Part shown: piece by piece, positions 17,415 to 25,097 of the stretch
Numbering within the stretch: position 1 is the first letter of the stretch
Layout of the letters: the number at the start of each line of letters is the position of its first letter
Assembly (NCBI GenBank): GCA_022766245.1
Contig: JALEPL010000021.1
Coordinates: forward strand, 1 to 50,590
Direction: 5' to 3'
Source of the DNA: Lachnospiraceae bacterium
GTDB taxonomy: Bacteria; Bacillota; Clostridia; Lachnospirales; Lachnospiraceae
Length of the DNA stretch: 50,590 nt
Program-made: the position numbers and the translations under genes
The notes under the pieces: generated by a model
Database searches by the model: none
What the model was told of the DNA's origin: nothing
The model's input: only the letters and a program-made list of their open reading frames with translations

Positions 17415-18434
17415 CTACTTTACATCATTCGGGCTTTCCTTCCCCTCCACGTAATCGCAGGCATTCTGCAGAGTGGTCTCAGCGATGGCCTCCAGAGCCT
17501 CTCTGGTAAAAAATCCCTGATGGGAGGTAATCATCACATTGGGGAAGGACAAAAGTCTTGCAGTGATGGAATGCTCCAAAATCTCATCGGAACGGTTCTC
17601 AAATACGTTAGGAGTCTCCTCCTCGTATACATCCAGTGCCACGCCGGCAAACTTGTGCATACGGATTCCCATAATCAGATCCTCTGTCTTTACCAGTGCT
17701 CCACGGGAGGTATTGACCAGAATCACGCCATCCTTCATTTTCTTGATGGTATCGATATTGATCAGATGGTAAGTGGAATCCATCAGCGGACAGTGCAGGG
17801 AAATCAGATCACTCTGTGCCAACAGCTCGCCCAGAGTCACATAAGTCACAAAATCCTTCAGGCTCTCATTCTGGTACACGTCATAGGCGATGACCTTCAT
17901 GCCAAATCCATGGCAGATCCGGCACATAGCCGCACCAATTTTTCCGGTTCCGATGATTCCGGCTGTCTTCTGATACAGGTTGAATCCCATCAGACCGTTC
18001 AATGAGAAATCATTCTCACGCACCTTGTTGTAAGCCTTGTACAGACGACGATTGCTGGCCAGTGCCAGAGCCATAGCATGCTCAGCCACAGCCTCCGGAG
18101 AGTATCCCGGCACGCGCATCACGCGAATCTCCAGCTCTTTTGCCTTTGCCATATCTACGTTATTGAATCCAGCGCAGCGCATCAGCACCAGACCCACGCC
18201 TTTTTCCTTTAAGATGGTCAGTGTCTTTTCTCCAACATCAGAGCTTACAAAAGCACAAACTGCATCAAACCCCTCCGCCATCCTTGCGGTGCGGGGATCC
18301 AGATCAGACTTGACGTACTCGATGGTCACGTCCGGCTCTGCACCATTTCCGCCCAACGCCTTGGCAAACTTCGGCAAAATCGCCTCAAAAGATTCTTTGT
18401 CATAGTTTTTTGTGTCATAAAATAAAATTTTCAT
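17415..18434 (-). CDS. D-2-hydroxyacid dehydrogenase (D-lactate dehydrogenase-like)
   Basis: This 339-residue NAD-dependent enzyme most resembles fermentative D-lactate dehydrogenase (LdhA), which reduces pyruvate to D-lactate. Visible are the Rossmann loop GTGKIG (162-167) with the NAD-ribose-binding Asp185, the catalytic Arg244 in NTSRGALV, the acidic VYEEE group (about 270-273) and the catalytic His305 in TSHQGF. The N-terminal catalytic half and the GYSPEAVAEH hinge are intact. It lies between a LysR gene (29 bases upstream) and fabF. Other 2-hydroxyacid dehydrogenases, such as D-hydroxyisocaproate enzymes, share all these motifs, so the substrate is uncertain. Confidence 0.85.
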   Translation of the reverse strand: MKILFYDTKNYDKESFEAILPKFAKALGGNGAEPDVTIEYVKSDLDPRTARMAEGFDAVCAFVSSDVGEKTLTILKEKGVGLVLMRCAGFNNVDMAKAKELEIRVMRVPGYSPEAVAEHAMALALASNRRLYKAYNKVRENDFSLNGLMGFNLYQKTAGIIGTGKIGAAMCRICHGFGMKVIAYDVYQNESLKDFVTYVTLGELLAQSDLISLHCPLMDSTYHLINIDTIKKMKDGVILVNTSRGALVKTEDLIMGIRMHKFAGVALDVYEEETPNVFENRSDEILEHSITARLLSFPNVMITSHQGFFTREALEAIAETTLQNACDYVEGKESPNDVK

Positions 18435-18463
18435 TTGGTATCCCTCTTTCTTTGTATATTATG

Positions 18464-19378
18464 TTAAAAATCAACCTGTGTCTCTCCATATCCGGCAAGA
18501 ATGTTGATATACTCCTGTCCGATTTTGCTGAGGGGCATATGTTTTCTCTTAATATATCCAATGGTCATGGTGTCATCCGTATCCAGCGGCACGGAGACAT
18601 AATTTTCGCCGTTGAGTTCCTTGCAGATAATGCCGGAGCACAGGGTGTATCCGTTCATGCCCACCATGAGATTCAGCATGGTGGCTCGGTCATCTGCCTT
18701 TATGGTCTGCTTGTAATCTAACGTGCTTAAAACTTCCTCTGCGAAATAAAAGGAATTCTTCTCCCCCTGTTCAAAGGACAGGCAGGGATAATCCGAAAGC
18801 TCTTCAAAGGATATTTTTTCCCGGTTCGCCAGAGGATGATTTTTGGAAAGGTAAACGGAAATCCCGCAGATAAACAGAGGATGAAAGGATAGTCCATTTT
18901 CAGAAAAAATCTTTTTCATGGCCCTCTCATTAAAATCATTTACATACAGCACGCCCAGCTCACTGCGATGATCACGCACATTCTCAATCACTTCGTGAGT
19001 TTTTGTCTCATGGACTGCCAGTTCAAATTCGTTCATGGAAAATCTTTTTCCCAGTTCGATAAAAGCCTCCACAGCAAAAGAATAATGCTGCATGGAAACG
19101 CTGAACTTCTTTTTCACTTCCTTCTGGTCGATGAATCGCTGGTCAATGAGTGTATTCAGCTCCACCATCTGTCTGGCATAGCTCAGGAATTCCTCCCCTT
19201 CTGTGGTAATCAGGATTCCACGGTTGGAACGACTGAAAAGCTCTGTGTGCAGTTCCTCCTCCAACTCCCGGATAGCAGAAGATAAGGCAGGCTGGGACAC
19301 AAAAAGCTCAGCGGCCGCCTTATTCATGGACTTGGTTTCTGCAATCTTCACCACATAGATAAGCTGTGTTAATGTCAC
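18464..19378 (-). CDS. LysR-family transcriptional regulator
   Basis: The 304-residue protein has the N-terminal winged helix-turn-helix of LysR regulators (MTLTQLIYVVKIAETKSMNK, then AAAELFVSQPALSSAIRELE) and a C-terminal type 2 periplasmic-binding-like effector domain. It begins with GTG and overlaps the TSCPD gene by 4 bases (GTGA). That overlap and the 29-base gap to the dehydrogenase gene suggest it is co-transcribed with the genes it may control. The effector is unknown. Confidence 0.9.
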   Translation of the reverse strand: MTLTQLIYVVKIAETKSMNKAAAELFVSQPALSSAIRELEEELHTELFSRSNRGILITTEGEEFLSYARQMVELNTLIDQRFIDQKEVKKKFSVSMQHYSFAVEAFIELGKRFSMNEFELAVHETKTHEVIENVRDHRSELGVLYVNDFNERAMKKIFSENGLSFHPLFICGISVYLSKNHPLANREKISFEELSDYPCLSFEQGEKNSFYFAEEVLSTLDYKQTIKADDRATMLNLMVGMNGYTLCSGIICKELNGENYVSVPLDTDDTMTIGYIKRKHMPLSKIGQEYINILAGYGETQVDF

Positions 19379-19620
19379 TTGTCTCCCCAGCCTTCCTCTA
19401 ATGCCCTGGCCAGCTGATCCGGGCAGGATGTGCCTCTGCCTCTGCAGTCGATTCCCTTCAGGCGGGCAATCACATCAGACACCTTCATGCCTGTCACCAA
19501 TGCGCTGACGCCGGTGGTATTACCCTGACAGCCGCCTACGAACTGTACGGATTTCACGGTGTCTCCCTCTACCTCAATATGTATCTCTTGGGAGCACACA
19601 CCTTTTGTTTTATATACCAT
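19375..19620 (-). CDS. Small TSCPD-domain protein
   Basis: The 81-residue protein carries a TSCPD signature near its C-terminus (GRGTSCPDQLARAL) plus GVCSQEIHIEV at the start and a VGGCQGNTTG cluster. It matches the short TIGR03905-type TSCPD proteins of Clostridia. Cysteines at VCSQ, GGCQ, DCRG and TSCPD could bind a metal. The family is also found as the tail of B12-dependent ribonucleotide reductase. Alone its function is unknown. It is the first gene of the unit ending in the SGNH hydrolase, with a TATAAT promoter and AGGAGG ribosome binding site. Confidence 0.85.
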   Translation of the reverse strand: MVYKTKGVCSQEIHIEVEGDTVKSVQFVGGCQGNTTGVSALVTGMKVSDVIARLKGIDCRGRGTSCPDQLARALEEGWGDK

Positions 19621-19662
19621 GTTTGTTCCTCCTGAATTTGCTTCGTCACTATTGCCAAAGAC

Positions 19663-19692
19663 ATTATAGCAAAGGTGAGAGGGGAATTACAA
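19663..19692 (-). promoter_or_regulatory. Promoter of the TSCPD-lysR-ldh-fabF unit
   Basis: TTGTAA (19692-19687) and TATAAT (19668-19663) are spaced by 18 bases on the minus strand. An extended -10 TGC lies directly before TATAAT. Confidence 0.7.
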
Positions 19693-19721
19693 TTCCTTTT
19701 TTTATTCCTCGGTCCCCACTA

Positions 19722-20087
19722 CTATCCCGTAACCAGCCGTGCTACCTCTTCCGGTGTCTCCTTCGCCCCGTGGAGAATCCACTGCATATACACGTTAAAG
19801 ATCGCTCCGGCATAATAGTACAGCGGATAGGCCTTCTCCACATCCCCTTGGACAAATCCACTCTGCCGCTCTGTATAGCGGTTTAGTGCATCCAGCACAT
19901 AATCCAGATAGAACTTCAACACATCTGTCTTGCCGGAAAAATACCGGTAATAGGACATGCGGGAAACTCCTGCCTTTTTTATCAAATCCTTGATATGAAT
20001 ATCCTCAATCGGCGTATGCTCCATCATGGCAATCAATGCCTGTGCAATGCACACTGGAGCGGACATGGAATACCTTTTTGCCTTCAT
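19722..20087 (-). CDS. TetR-like regulator, short, probably internally deleted
   Basis: The N-terminal half is a TetR helix-turn-helix (IKDLIKKAGVSRMSYYRYFS at about 33-52). The C-terminal end resembles the TetR_C_8 tail (YYYAGAIFNVYMQWILHGAK, then ETPEEVARLV). The protein is only 121 residues, against about 180-200 for such regulators. The DNA-binding part runs into the tail after FYLDYV with about 60 residues missing. I infer an in-frame internal deletion at about residue 65. DNA binding may survive, but the ligand pocket should not. The gene starts head-to-head with a decayed nitronate monooxygenase gene that also has an internal deletion. Calling it a pseudogene is possible. Confidence 0.65.
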   Translation of the reverse strand: MKAKRYSMSAPVCIAQALIAMMEHTPIEDIHIKDLIKKAGVSRMSYYRYFSGKTDVLKFYLDYVLDALNRYTERQSGFVQGDVEKAYPLYYYAGAIFNVYMQWILHGAKETPEEVARLVTG

Positions 20088-20089
20088 TG

Positions 20090-20407
20090 AATCGGATCCC
20101 CATTATCCAGGGCGGTATGGGTGTTGGAGTCAGCCGCAGCAGACTGGCCGGTGCTGTTGCCAAAGAGGGTGGTGTGGGCATCATTTCCACCGCCCAGATT
20201 GGTTACGATGAACCGGACTTTGACAAAGATCAGGCCACCTGCAATCTTGCAGCCGTCAAAAAACATATCCAGCTGGCCAAGAAACAGGCGCAGGGTGATC
20301 TGGATAACGGACTCATCTTCTGCGACGCCAATGTAGGGCGCATCGATAAAATACTCACGGTACATGAACTGATGAATGAACTTACGCAGGGTAGACTTAT
20401 AAAATAA
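20090..20407 (+). pseudogene. Remnant of a nitronate monooxygenase/FabK-like flavoprotein
   Basis: From 20090 the plus frame reads RIPIIQGGMGVGVSRSRLAG and then AVAKEGGVGIISTAQIGY. This is the N-terminal FMN-binding start of nitronate monooxygenase/FabK-type enzymes. After about 75 residues it jumps in frame to GLIFCDANVGRIDKILTVHE, which resembles the very end of such proteins. The normal length is about 350 residues, so about 250 are missing from the middle. The usual first dozen residues are also gone, because the TetR gene start on the other strand lies there. The reading frame itself is intact. A start codon with a ribosome binding site was not found. Confidence 0.7.
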
Positions 20408-20437
20408 TCCGCAGTGAACACTTCCACTGCGGATTAT
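20404..20437. terminator. Strong hairpin, likely bidirectional terminator
   Basis: Thirteen-base perfect arms ATAATCCGCAGTG/CACTGCGGATTAT flank an eight-base loop. It follows the monooxygenase remnant directly and faces the restriction-modification pair. Confidence 0.75.
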
Positions 20438-20447
20438 TTCCTGTTTC

Positions 20448-20478
20448 GTAACTGATATGTTCGGTACCTTCCAGTTAC
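20448..20478 (+). repeat. Dispersed palindrome copy (31 nt)
   Basis: GTAACTGATATGTTCGGTACC + TTCCAGTTAC: arms GTAACTG and CAGTTAC pair perfectly and the centre has GGTACC. It is 4 bases longer than the others and lies between the terminator and the restriction gene. Confidence 0.75.
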
Positions 20479-20550
20479 GAGCGCAAATATATTATTCTCT
20501 ATATCCTGCATCTCCATTAGCATCCCTTCTTCTAGTTTTTCATACAAATC

Positions 20551-21624
20551 CTACTCCATACTAATTCTTTTTTCCAATTCATGCATGTACTTGTTTTTTA
20601 TTTGTAAACACATTTCCGCATCATCACAATTACTAAACTTGCTAACCTTCCGATTATTTTGTATCAATTCGAACGAAAACCTAATATTTTCCTCCACCAA
20701 ACTTAACCACAAACTCATTCTATCCGTATCATTTTCTGCAACTTTTCCCCAAAATTTCTGCATTTCTTCATCTGTCATATCAATAATTCTTTGCCTGATA
20801 CTCAGAACGTTTTCCAATGCTCTATACATGACCGCTGACACATAAATTCCAAGTTCATCTACAAATCTGTTCCCACCAGCCGAAAAAATATCTCTAACAT
20901 TGCCGCACCAAACATAACAACTATACACAAGCCATGGCGTAAAATTGCGATAATCTCCTTTGAATACTTCTGGAAACAGTGCAATTCCATCATTCAAATA
21001 CAGGCCCTTTTCTTCCTTAGTCAAATCTGAAAATGCCACAGTTTCTCCCTCACTCCACCAGGTAGATTTTTGTGTTCTAAGCAATTTTCTAATTTTTCTG
21101 TTTAATTCATCACCAGACAGCTCTAATAAATCTTTCGCATCATTCTTGGTGAGATAGTCCTCTCCCTCTTCTAAATCCATATTTAAATAAAATCTTGGAC
21201 TATGCGTTACTTTTAGACCAGCAATACACTCCTCGTACTTCCTAAGACGAACCTCTGGCTTTTCACCTCCCATTTTGGCCATAATTATATACGTATCATC
21301 TATATCATTCTTCAGACTTTCATATATACTTCCGCCTATAACCTCCCATTTATCTGAATCCGTTTTTTTCACTTCTACACCCAACTTATCGCCATCTTCC
21401 TTGTCTTCCAAAACAAAATCAGGAAATTTCTGGGCACTGTGCGTAATAGAATCCTTCTCAAATCCAGCTTCTATCAAGCTATCATATACGACTTTCTCAA
21501 AATCTGTCCCTGACATCTTATCTGCGCCGGTTCCAGTTTCCTTTTTATCCTGTAATTGCTTTTGTATATCGTCCTTTACCCCATACAATTTTTTTATATA
21601 TGCTAACAAACTCTCTTGTGACAT
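20551..21624 (-). CDS. Type II restriction endonuclease
   Basis: The start is the ATG at 21624 (MSQESLLAY, 357 residues), behind GGGAGG and one base after the methyltransferase stop codon. Near the N-terminus is a PD-(D/E)XK core: FPDFVL (Pro68, Asp69), then GVEVKKT (Glu84, Lys86). This, together with the partner cytosine methyltransferase, marks it as the nuclease of a type II system. The rest of the protein shows no other known domain to me. Recognition site unknown. Base composition is clearly more AT-rich than that of flanking genes, as in the methyltransferase, which fits recent transfer. The nuclease is downstream of the methyltransferase, as in systems that make protection first. Confidence 0.85.
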   Translation of the reverse strand: MSQESLLAYIKKLYGVKDDIQKQLQDKKETGTGADKMSGTDFEKVVYDSLIEAGFEKDSITHSAQKFPDFVLEDKEDGDKLGVEVKKTDSDKWEVIGGSIYESLKNDIDDTYIIMAKMGGEKPEVRLRKYEECIAGLKVTHSPRFYLNMDLEEGEDYLTKNDAKDLLELSGDELNRKIRKLLRTQKSTWWSEGETVAFSDLTKEEKGLYLNDGIALFPEVFKGDYRNFTPWLVYSCYVWCGNVRDIFSAGGNRFVDELGIYVSAVMYRALENVLSIRQRIIDMTDEEMQKFWGKVAENDTDRMSLWLSLVEENIRFSFELIQNNRKVSKFSNCDDAEMCLQIKNKYMHELEKRISME

Positions 21625-21625
21625 A

Positions 21626-23062
21626 TTACCTCCCAAAATACCTATTCCAATTTTCTTCCAGTCTTTTTGCTATATGAAATGCCAATAACGGTGGCACTGC
21701 ATTACCTATAATCTTATAAGCTTCCGATGCCGATACAGATACGTCATCTTCTTTCTTGGGTATCACAAATTCATAATTGTCGGGAAAAGTTTGAATTCTC
21801 GCACATTCTCTTATTGTAAGTCTTCTCTCTTTCATCCCATTATCTAATTCTTCCACATATTCTCCACCATGTTCTCGAGATAATCTTCGAAATTCTATAT
21901 TACCATGATGTTCTGAACGTATTGTTGGTCCAATCCCGTCTAGTCTCACTTCTTGTTGACCTTGACAATGCTTTCCCATATATTTAGCCTTTGAATATTT
22001 CTGCTGACTAATATCAATTGATTGTTCAGGCTCTTGCAAATCGACAAATGCTTGCCTTACTGTAACAAAAGGCATCTCATTATCAGATTTATTATTTTTT
22101 TCCAGATAATGCGTTGGAATCGGATACGGATCAAATTCATCATCTATCCTATCTGCGCTCAGTTTTTCTAATGCCTCCTGAGTTAACTCTGACTTTTTAA
22201 AGCCAAAGAAGATAACTCTCTCTCTCCCCTGAGGGACACCATATCTGGCTGCATTTAAAACCCTTGCTGGGACAACAAGGTATCCTCCGTTGCACACAGA
22301 GGAAAAATCATTTTCTATGATTTCTTTTACATCTTTCAGATTCGTTAACCCCTTCACATTTTCTGCAATAAACAGCTTGGGCTTTGTAATTGCAATCACT
22401 TCTCTCATCCACATATATAAATGTCCCCTATTTTCAACGGTGGGCGCATTTATATCTATTTTCTTGCCATTATGACCTTTATCTGATTCAAATCCCAGCC
22501 TTTTTCCTGCGACTGAAAAATCCTGACACGGAAATCCCCCAGTCACAATATCTACATCTTCAGGAAAAATGTTTATCTTATTTTCTTTTTGAAGTTTTAC
22601 CAGATCAACTATGCTGTCCAAGTAATAACAGGATTTATCTAATCCTCTCTTCCCAAAATAATTGTTCCATGCAGCCTTTGCTTCTGGTTTTATATCGTTT
22701 GCAAACACTGTGTGATACATATTTTTCGGTAATTTAACCCAATTATCACCATCTTTCTTTATTTTCCAGTCCTTATGAATTGTTGGATTAACTGATTGTT
22801 TTAATACACTAAAACCTCCCTCAAATCCCAAGTCCATACCACCACAACCAGAGAATAAGGAGAGTACATTTAATGTCTTTTTATTTTCACATTTAACTCC
22901 CGACTTGATTTTTTCCGGTTTCTTTGCTCCGCAAGGAATGAACCATACTCCACTTTGCTTTTTAGCTCCTAAAATCCTATTCTCGTTACATAATACCTGT
23001 ACTCTGCGAGGGGATATTTTCCATCTCTCAGCCGTTTCCATTACCGAAATATACTTTTCCAT
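21626..23062 (-). CDS. DNA (cytosine-5) methyltransferase with N-terminal helix-turn-helix
   Basis: This 478-residue enzyme methylates cytosine C5 with S-adenosylmethionine. Motif I is LSLFSGCGGMDLGF (68-80). The catalytic motif IV is GGFPCQDFS with Cys179, motif VI is FIAENVKGL, motif VIII is QGRERVIFFG, motif IX is RLTIRECARIQTFP and motif X is IGNAVPPLL. The variable region between VIII and IX should hold target recognition. Residues 1-45 (YISVMETAERWKISPRRVQV, then a WFIP end) are an excisionase/MerR-like helix-turn-helix, an extra that could let the enzyme repress its own promoter. It is transcribed first, from the promoter at 23086-23114, with AGGAG 9 bases before the ATG. AT-rich. Confidence 0.93.
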   Translation of the reverse strand: MEKYISVMETAERWKISPRRVQVLCNENRILGAKKQSGVWFIPCGAKKPEKIKSGVKCENKKTLNVLSLFSGCGGMDLGFEGGFSVLKQSVNPTIHKDWKIKKDGDNWVKLPKNMYHTVFANDIKPEAKAAWNNYFGKRGLDKSCYYLDSIVDLVKLQKENKINIFPEDVDIVTGGFPCQDFSVAGKRLGFESDKGHNGKKIDINAPTVENRGHLYMWMREVIAITKPKLFIAENVKGLTNLKDVKEIIENDFSSVCNGGYLVVPARVLNAARYGVPQGRERVIFFGFKKSELTQEALEKLSADRIDDEFDPYPIPTHYLEKNNKSDNEMPFVTVRQAFVDLQEPEQSIDISQQKYSKAKYMGKHCQGQQEVRLDGIGPTIRSEHHGNIEFRRLSREHGGEYVEELDNGMKERRLTIRECARIQTFPDNYEFVIPKKEDDVSVSASEAYKIIGNAVPPLLAFHIAKRLEENWNRYFGR

Positions 23063-23085
23063 CTTCAGTGCTCCTTTATACTCAC

Positions 23086-23114
23086 ATTCTATTCGTTAAT
23101 GCGAACTTTTACAA
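23086..23114 (-). promoter_or_regulatory. Promoter of the restriction-modification pair
   Basis: TTGTAA (23114-23109) and TAGAAT (23091-23086) are spaced by exactly 17 bases. The transcript would have a leader of about 18 bases including the ribosome binding site. Confidence 0.65.
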
Positions 23115-23164
23115 GCACTTTTATGCCTTTTTCAACTCATCAATTAAAAATATACTTGACCTAA

Positions 23165-23206
23165 CTATTCACACAATACAATTCCCGCAATAATCAGTTT
23201 TTTCAT
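23165..23206 (-). pseudogene. Cut-off start of a gene coupled to the EamA transporter
   Basis: An ATG overlaps the transporter's stop codon (ATGA). It reads MKKLIIAGIVLCE and then a stop after 13 codons, close to the upstream edge of the AT-rich restriction-modification block. It looks like the beginning of a coupled gene (basic start and hydrophobic run) broken by the insertion. A chance short frame cannot be ruled out. Confidence 0.35.
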
Positions 23207-24084
23207 GATTTTTCACCAGTCTTCCCACAAATAATTAGCGCAACGATTACCAGAACCACTCCCAACGTTCCGCTCACGGATAGCTTTTCCTGATAGACCA
23301 CCGCTCCCAGCAGTGTGGCAGTCACCGGTTCCACCGATGCAAATATGGATGCCTTGCTGTTTTCCACATAGGACAGTCCCAGTGTGTATAAAAGGAAGGG
23401 AAATACCGTACAGATCACACCCAGTCCCAGGGAAATCAGAATAGACGCTACATCCTGACATGCTACCTGCATCACCGGGCGGATATCCGTCAGAAACAGT
23501 GTCCCGATAAACGCAATGAAGAATGTATAAAAGGTGATGGTAAATGACTGATATCCCCGCTCCAGCGCATATCGCCCAAAAATGGAATACAGTGCATATC
23601 CAAGTCCGGCTCCCAGTCCGGTGAGTATGCCCATGGGGGAAACCATGTTCTGTTGATCCAGCACACCGGTTACCAGCACACAGCCCGCAAAGGTCATCAC
23701 CAGCGCCAGCACTTTTCTCCCGGTGAATTTTTCATGGAACAGAAAAAAAGAAAAGATCATGACCAGTACCGGTGCGGTATACATCAGCACTGCCGCCACC
23801 GACAGGGAAGTAAGCTCGATAGCTTTGAAATAGCAGAAATTAAAAAACACGATGCTGCAAAGTCCCGTACCAAGGAAGCACCACAGATCCCTCAGCCGGA
23901 TGCGAAGCAGCTCCCGTTTCCCAATGAATAAAACAAGAAACATCACCACACTGGTGACCAGTGCCCGAAGCTCCACGACCTGCATGGATACAAGTCCCAG
24001 GGCGTTGAGCCTGCGCACGAACAGCCCCATACAGCCCCACAAAATTCCAGCCAGTATAATCCATAAAGTTGCAAATCGTTTCAT
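23203..24084 (-). CDS. EamA/DMT-family transporter
   Basis: The 293-residue integral membrane protein has ten hydrophobic segments in two EamA halves. The first begins LWIILAGILWGCMGLFVRRL, and the second holds ALYSIFGRYALERGYQSFTI. The tail ends with VSGTLGVVLVIVALIICGKT. Members export or take up amino acids, purines or other small metabolites; the substrate cannot be read from sequence. It is 26 bases downstream of the GGDEF gene, so it is probably in the EAL-GGDEF transcript. An ATGA overlap with a 13-codon remnant suggests a lost downstream gene. Confidence 0.9.
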   Translation of the reverse strand: MKRFATLWIILAGILWGCMGLFVRRLNALGLVSMQVVELRALVTSVVMFLVLFIGKRELLRIRLRDLWCFLGTGLCSIVFFNFCYFKAIELTSLSVAAVLMYTAPVLVMIFSFFLFHEKFTGRKVLALVMTFAGCVLVTGVLDQQNMVSPMGILTGLGAGLGYALYSIFGRYALERGYQSFTITFYTFFIAFIGTLFLTDIRPVMQVACQDVASILISLGLGVICTVFPFLLYTLGLSYVENSKASIFASVEPVTATLLGAVVYQEKLSVSGTLGVVLVIVALIICGKTGEKS

Positions 24085-24110
24085 TCTGTCATCTCCAGTT
24101 ACTGGTAATT

Positions 24111-25073
24111 CTAATAAAATTCAAACCGGTTTCCCGGTGTACTTTTACACCGATACATGGCGGAATCCGCCATCTGATACACTTCATCAAAACTCTTTTT
24201 ACAATCCTTTTCGCACATGACTGCGCCCAAACTGACCACGATCTGCCGGTCTTCCATTCCCTCCAGCCGAAGCTTCTCCACATCCCGGAAAAAGTTTTTT
24301 ATAAATTTTTCTCCTTCTTCCCGACTGTCTGCATCGGGGAGAAATAAGGCAAACTCATCTCCACCCAGGCGCATCACCACGGAATCTTCATCAGAATTCT
24401 TTTTCATGGTATTTGCAACTGCCATGAGCACCCGATCTCCCATCACATGACCATAGGTATCATTAATGGACTTGAATCGGTCTACATCAAAGAGAGCAAA
24501 CATCCCACCCTCACCATTCGACAGCAATTCCTGAATCCGATTCTCCCCATAGCCACGATTGTAGATTCCGGTAAGTGCATCCATACGGGATTGCTTCAAT
24601 AATTCCTGCATCATCTGTTTCTTCTCTGTCATGTCCGTTAATGACGTTAAGCTGATCTGCCCGCCTCCGGTCAATTTCACCTGTATTGTCTGTGCCATGA
24701 CATAGACATGCCTCTGTCCGTTATCCACGGCATACTCACAGGTAAATCCCTCGCCTGTTTTTACCGACTCGCAGAACATTTTCTCCACATTATCCCGATC
24801 TTCCGGTACAGTTCTTTTATTTAGGGAAAGATAACTTTCACCTACCTCTTCCATACTTTGAAAGCCAAAAATATTCAAGGCCGCACGATTCATAAAAAGC
24901 ACTTCCGATGTATTTACATCGACAGCCAGCACTCCGGTACTCTGCATCTGCAGGAGCTGTCCGTATACTTCATTCTGGACATCTAACGCCTGCTGCAGTG
25001 ACTGCTGATACAAAAGTTCTCTCAGTTTTTCCTTATCTAATTCCTGCTTTTTCTCATGTTCCAAATCCTGCAT
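24111..25073 (-). CDS. PAS-GGDEF diguanylate cyclase
   Basis: This 320-residue soluble protein should make c-di-GMP from two GTP. A helical start (1-40) leads to a PAS domain (about 42-150, VLAVDVNTSEVLFMNRAALN), then DALTGIYNR and a GGDEF domain. The active site RLGGDEF (235-241) is intact and the FDVDRFKSINDTYGH metal/substrate loop is normal. The RxxD inhibitory site that should lie five residues before GGDEF reads DEDS here, so product inhibition is probably absent. It lies 24 bases after the EAL phosphodiesterase gene. A weak AGAGGG precedes the ATG. No membrane segment is seen; the PAS ligand is unknown. Confidence 0.9.
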   Translation of the reverse strand: MQDLEHEKKQELDKEKLRELLYQQSLQQALDVQNEVYGQLLQMQSTGVLAVDVNTSEVLFMNRAALNIFGFQSMEEVGESYLSLNKRTVPEDRDNVEKMFCESVKTGEGFTCEYAVDNGQRHVYVMAQTIQVKLTGGGQISLTSLTDMTEKKQMMQELLKQSRMDALTGIYNRGYGENRIQELLSNGEGGMFALFDVDRFKSINDTYGHVMGDRVLMAVANTMKKNSDEDSVVMRLGGDEFALFLPDADSREEGEKFIKNFFRDVEKLRLEGMEDRQIVVSLGAVMCEKDCKKSFDEVYQMADSAMYRCKSTPGNRFEFY

Positions 25074-25097
25074 AACATATCCCTCTTCTCCCCATTT

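Noticed and set aside
24085-24110. Another copy of the dispersed palindrome (CAGTTACTGGTAAT)
   Set aside because: It shares only CAGTTAC with the element; the centre and the second arm do not match.
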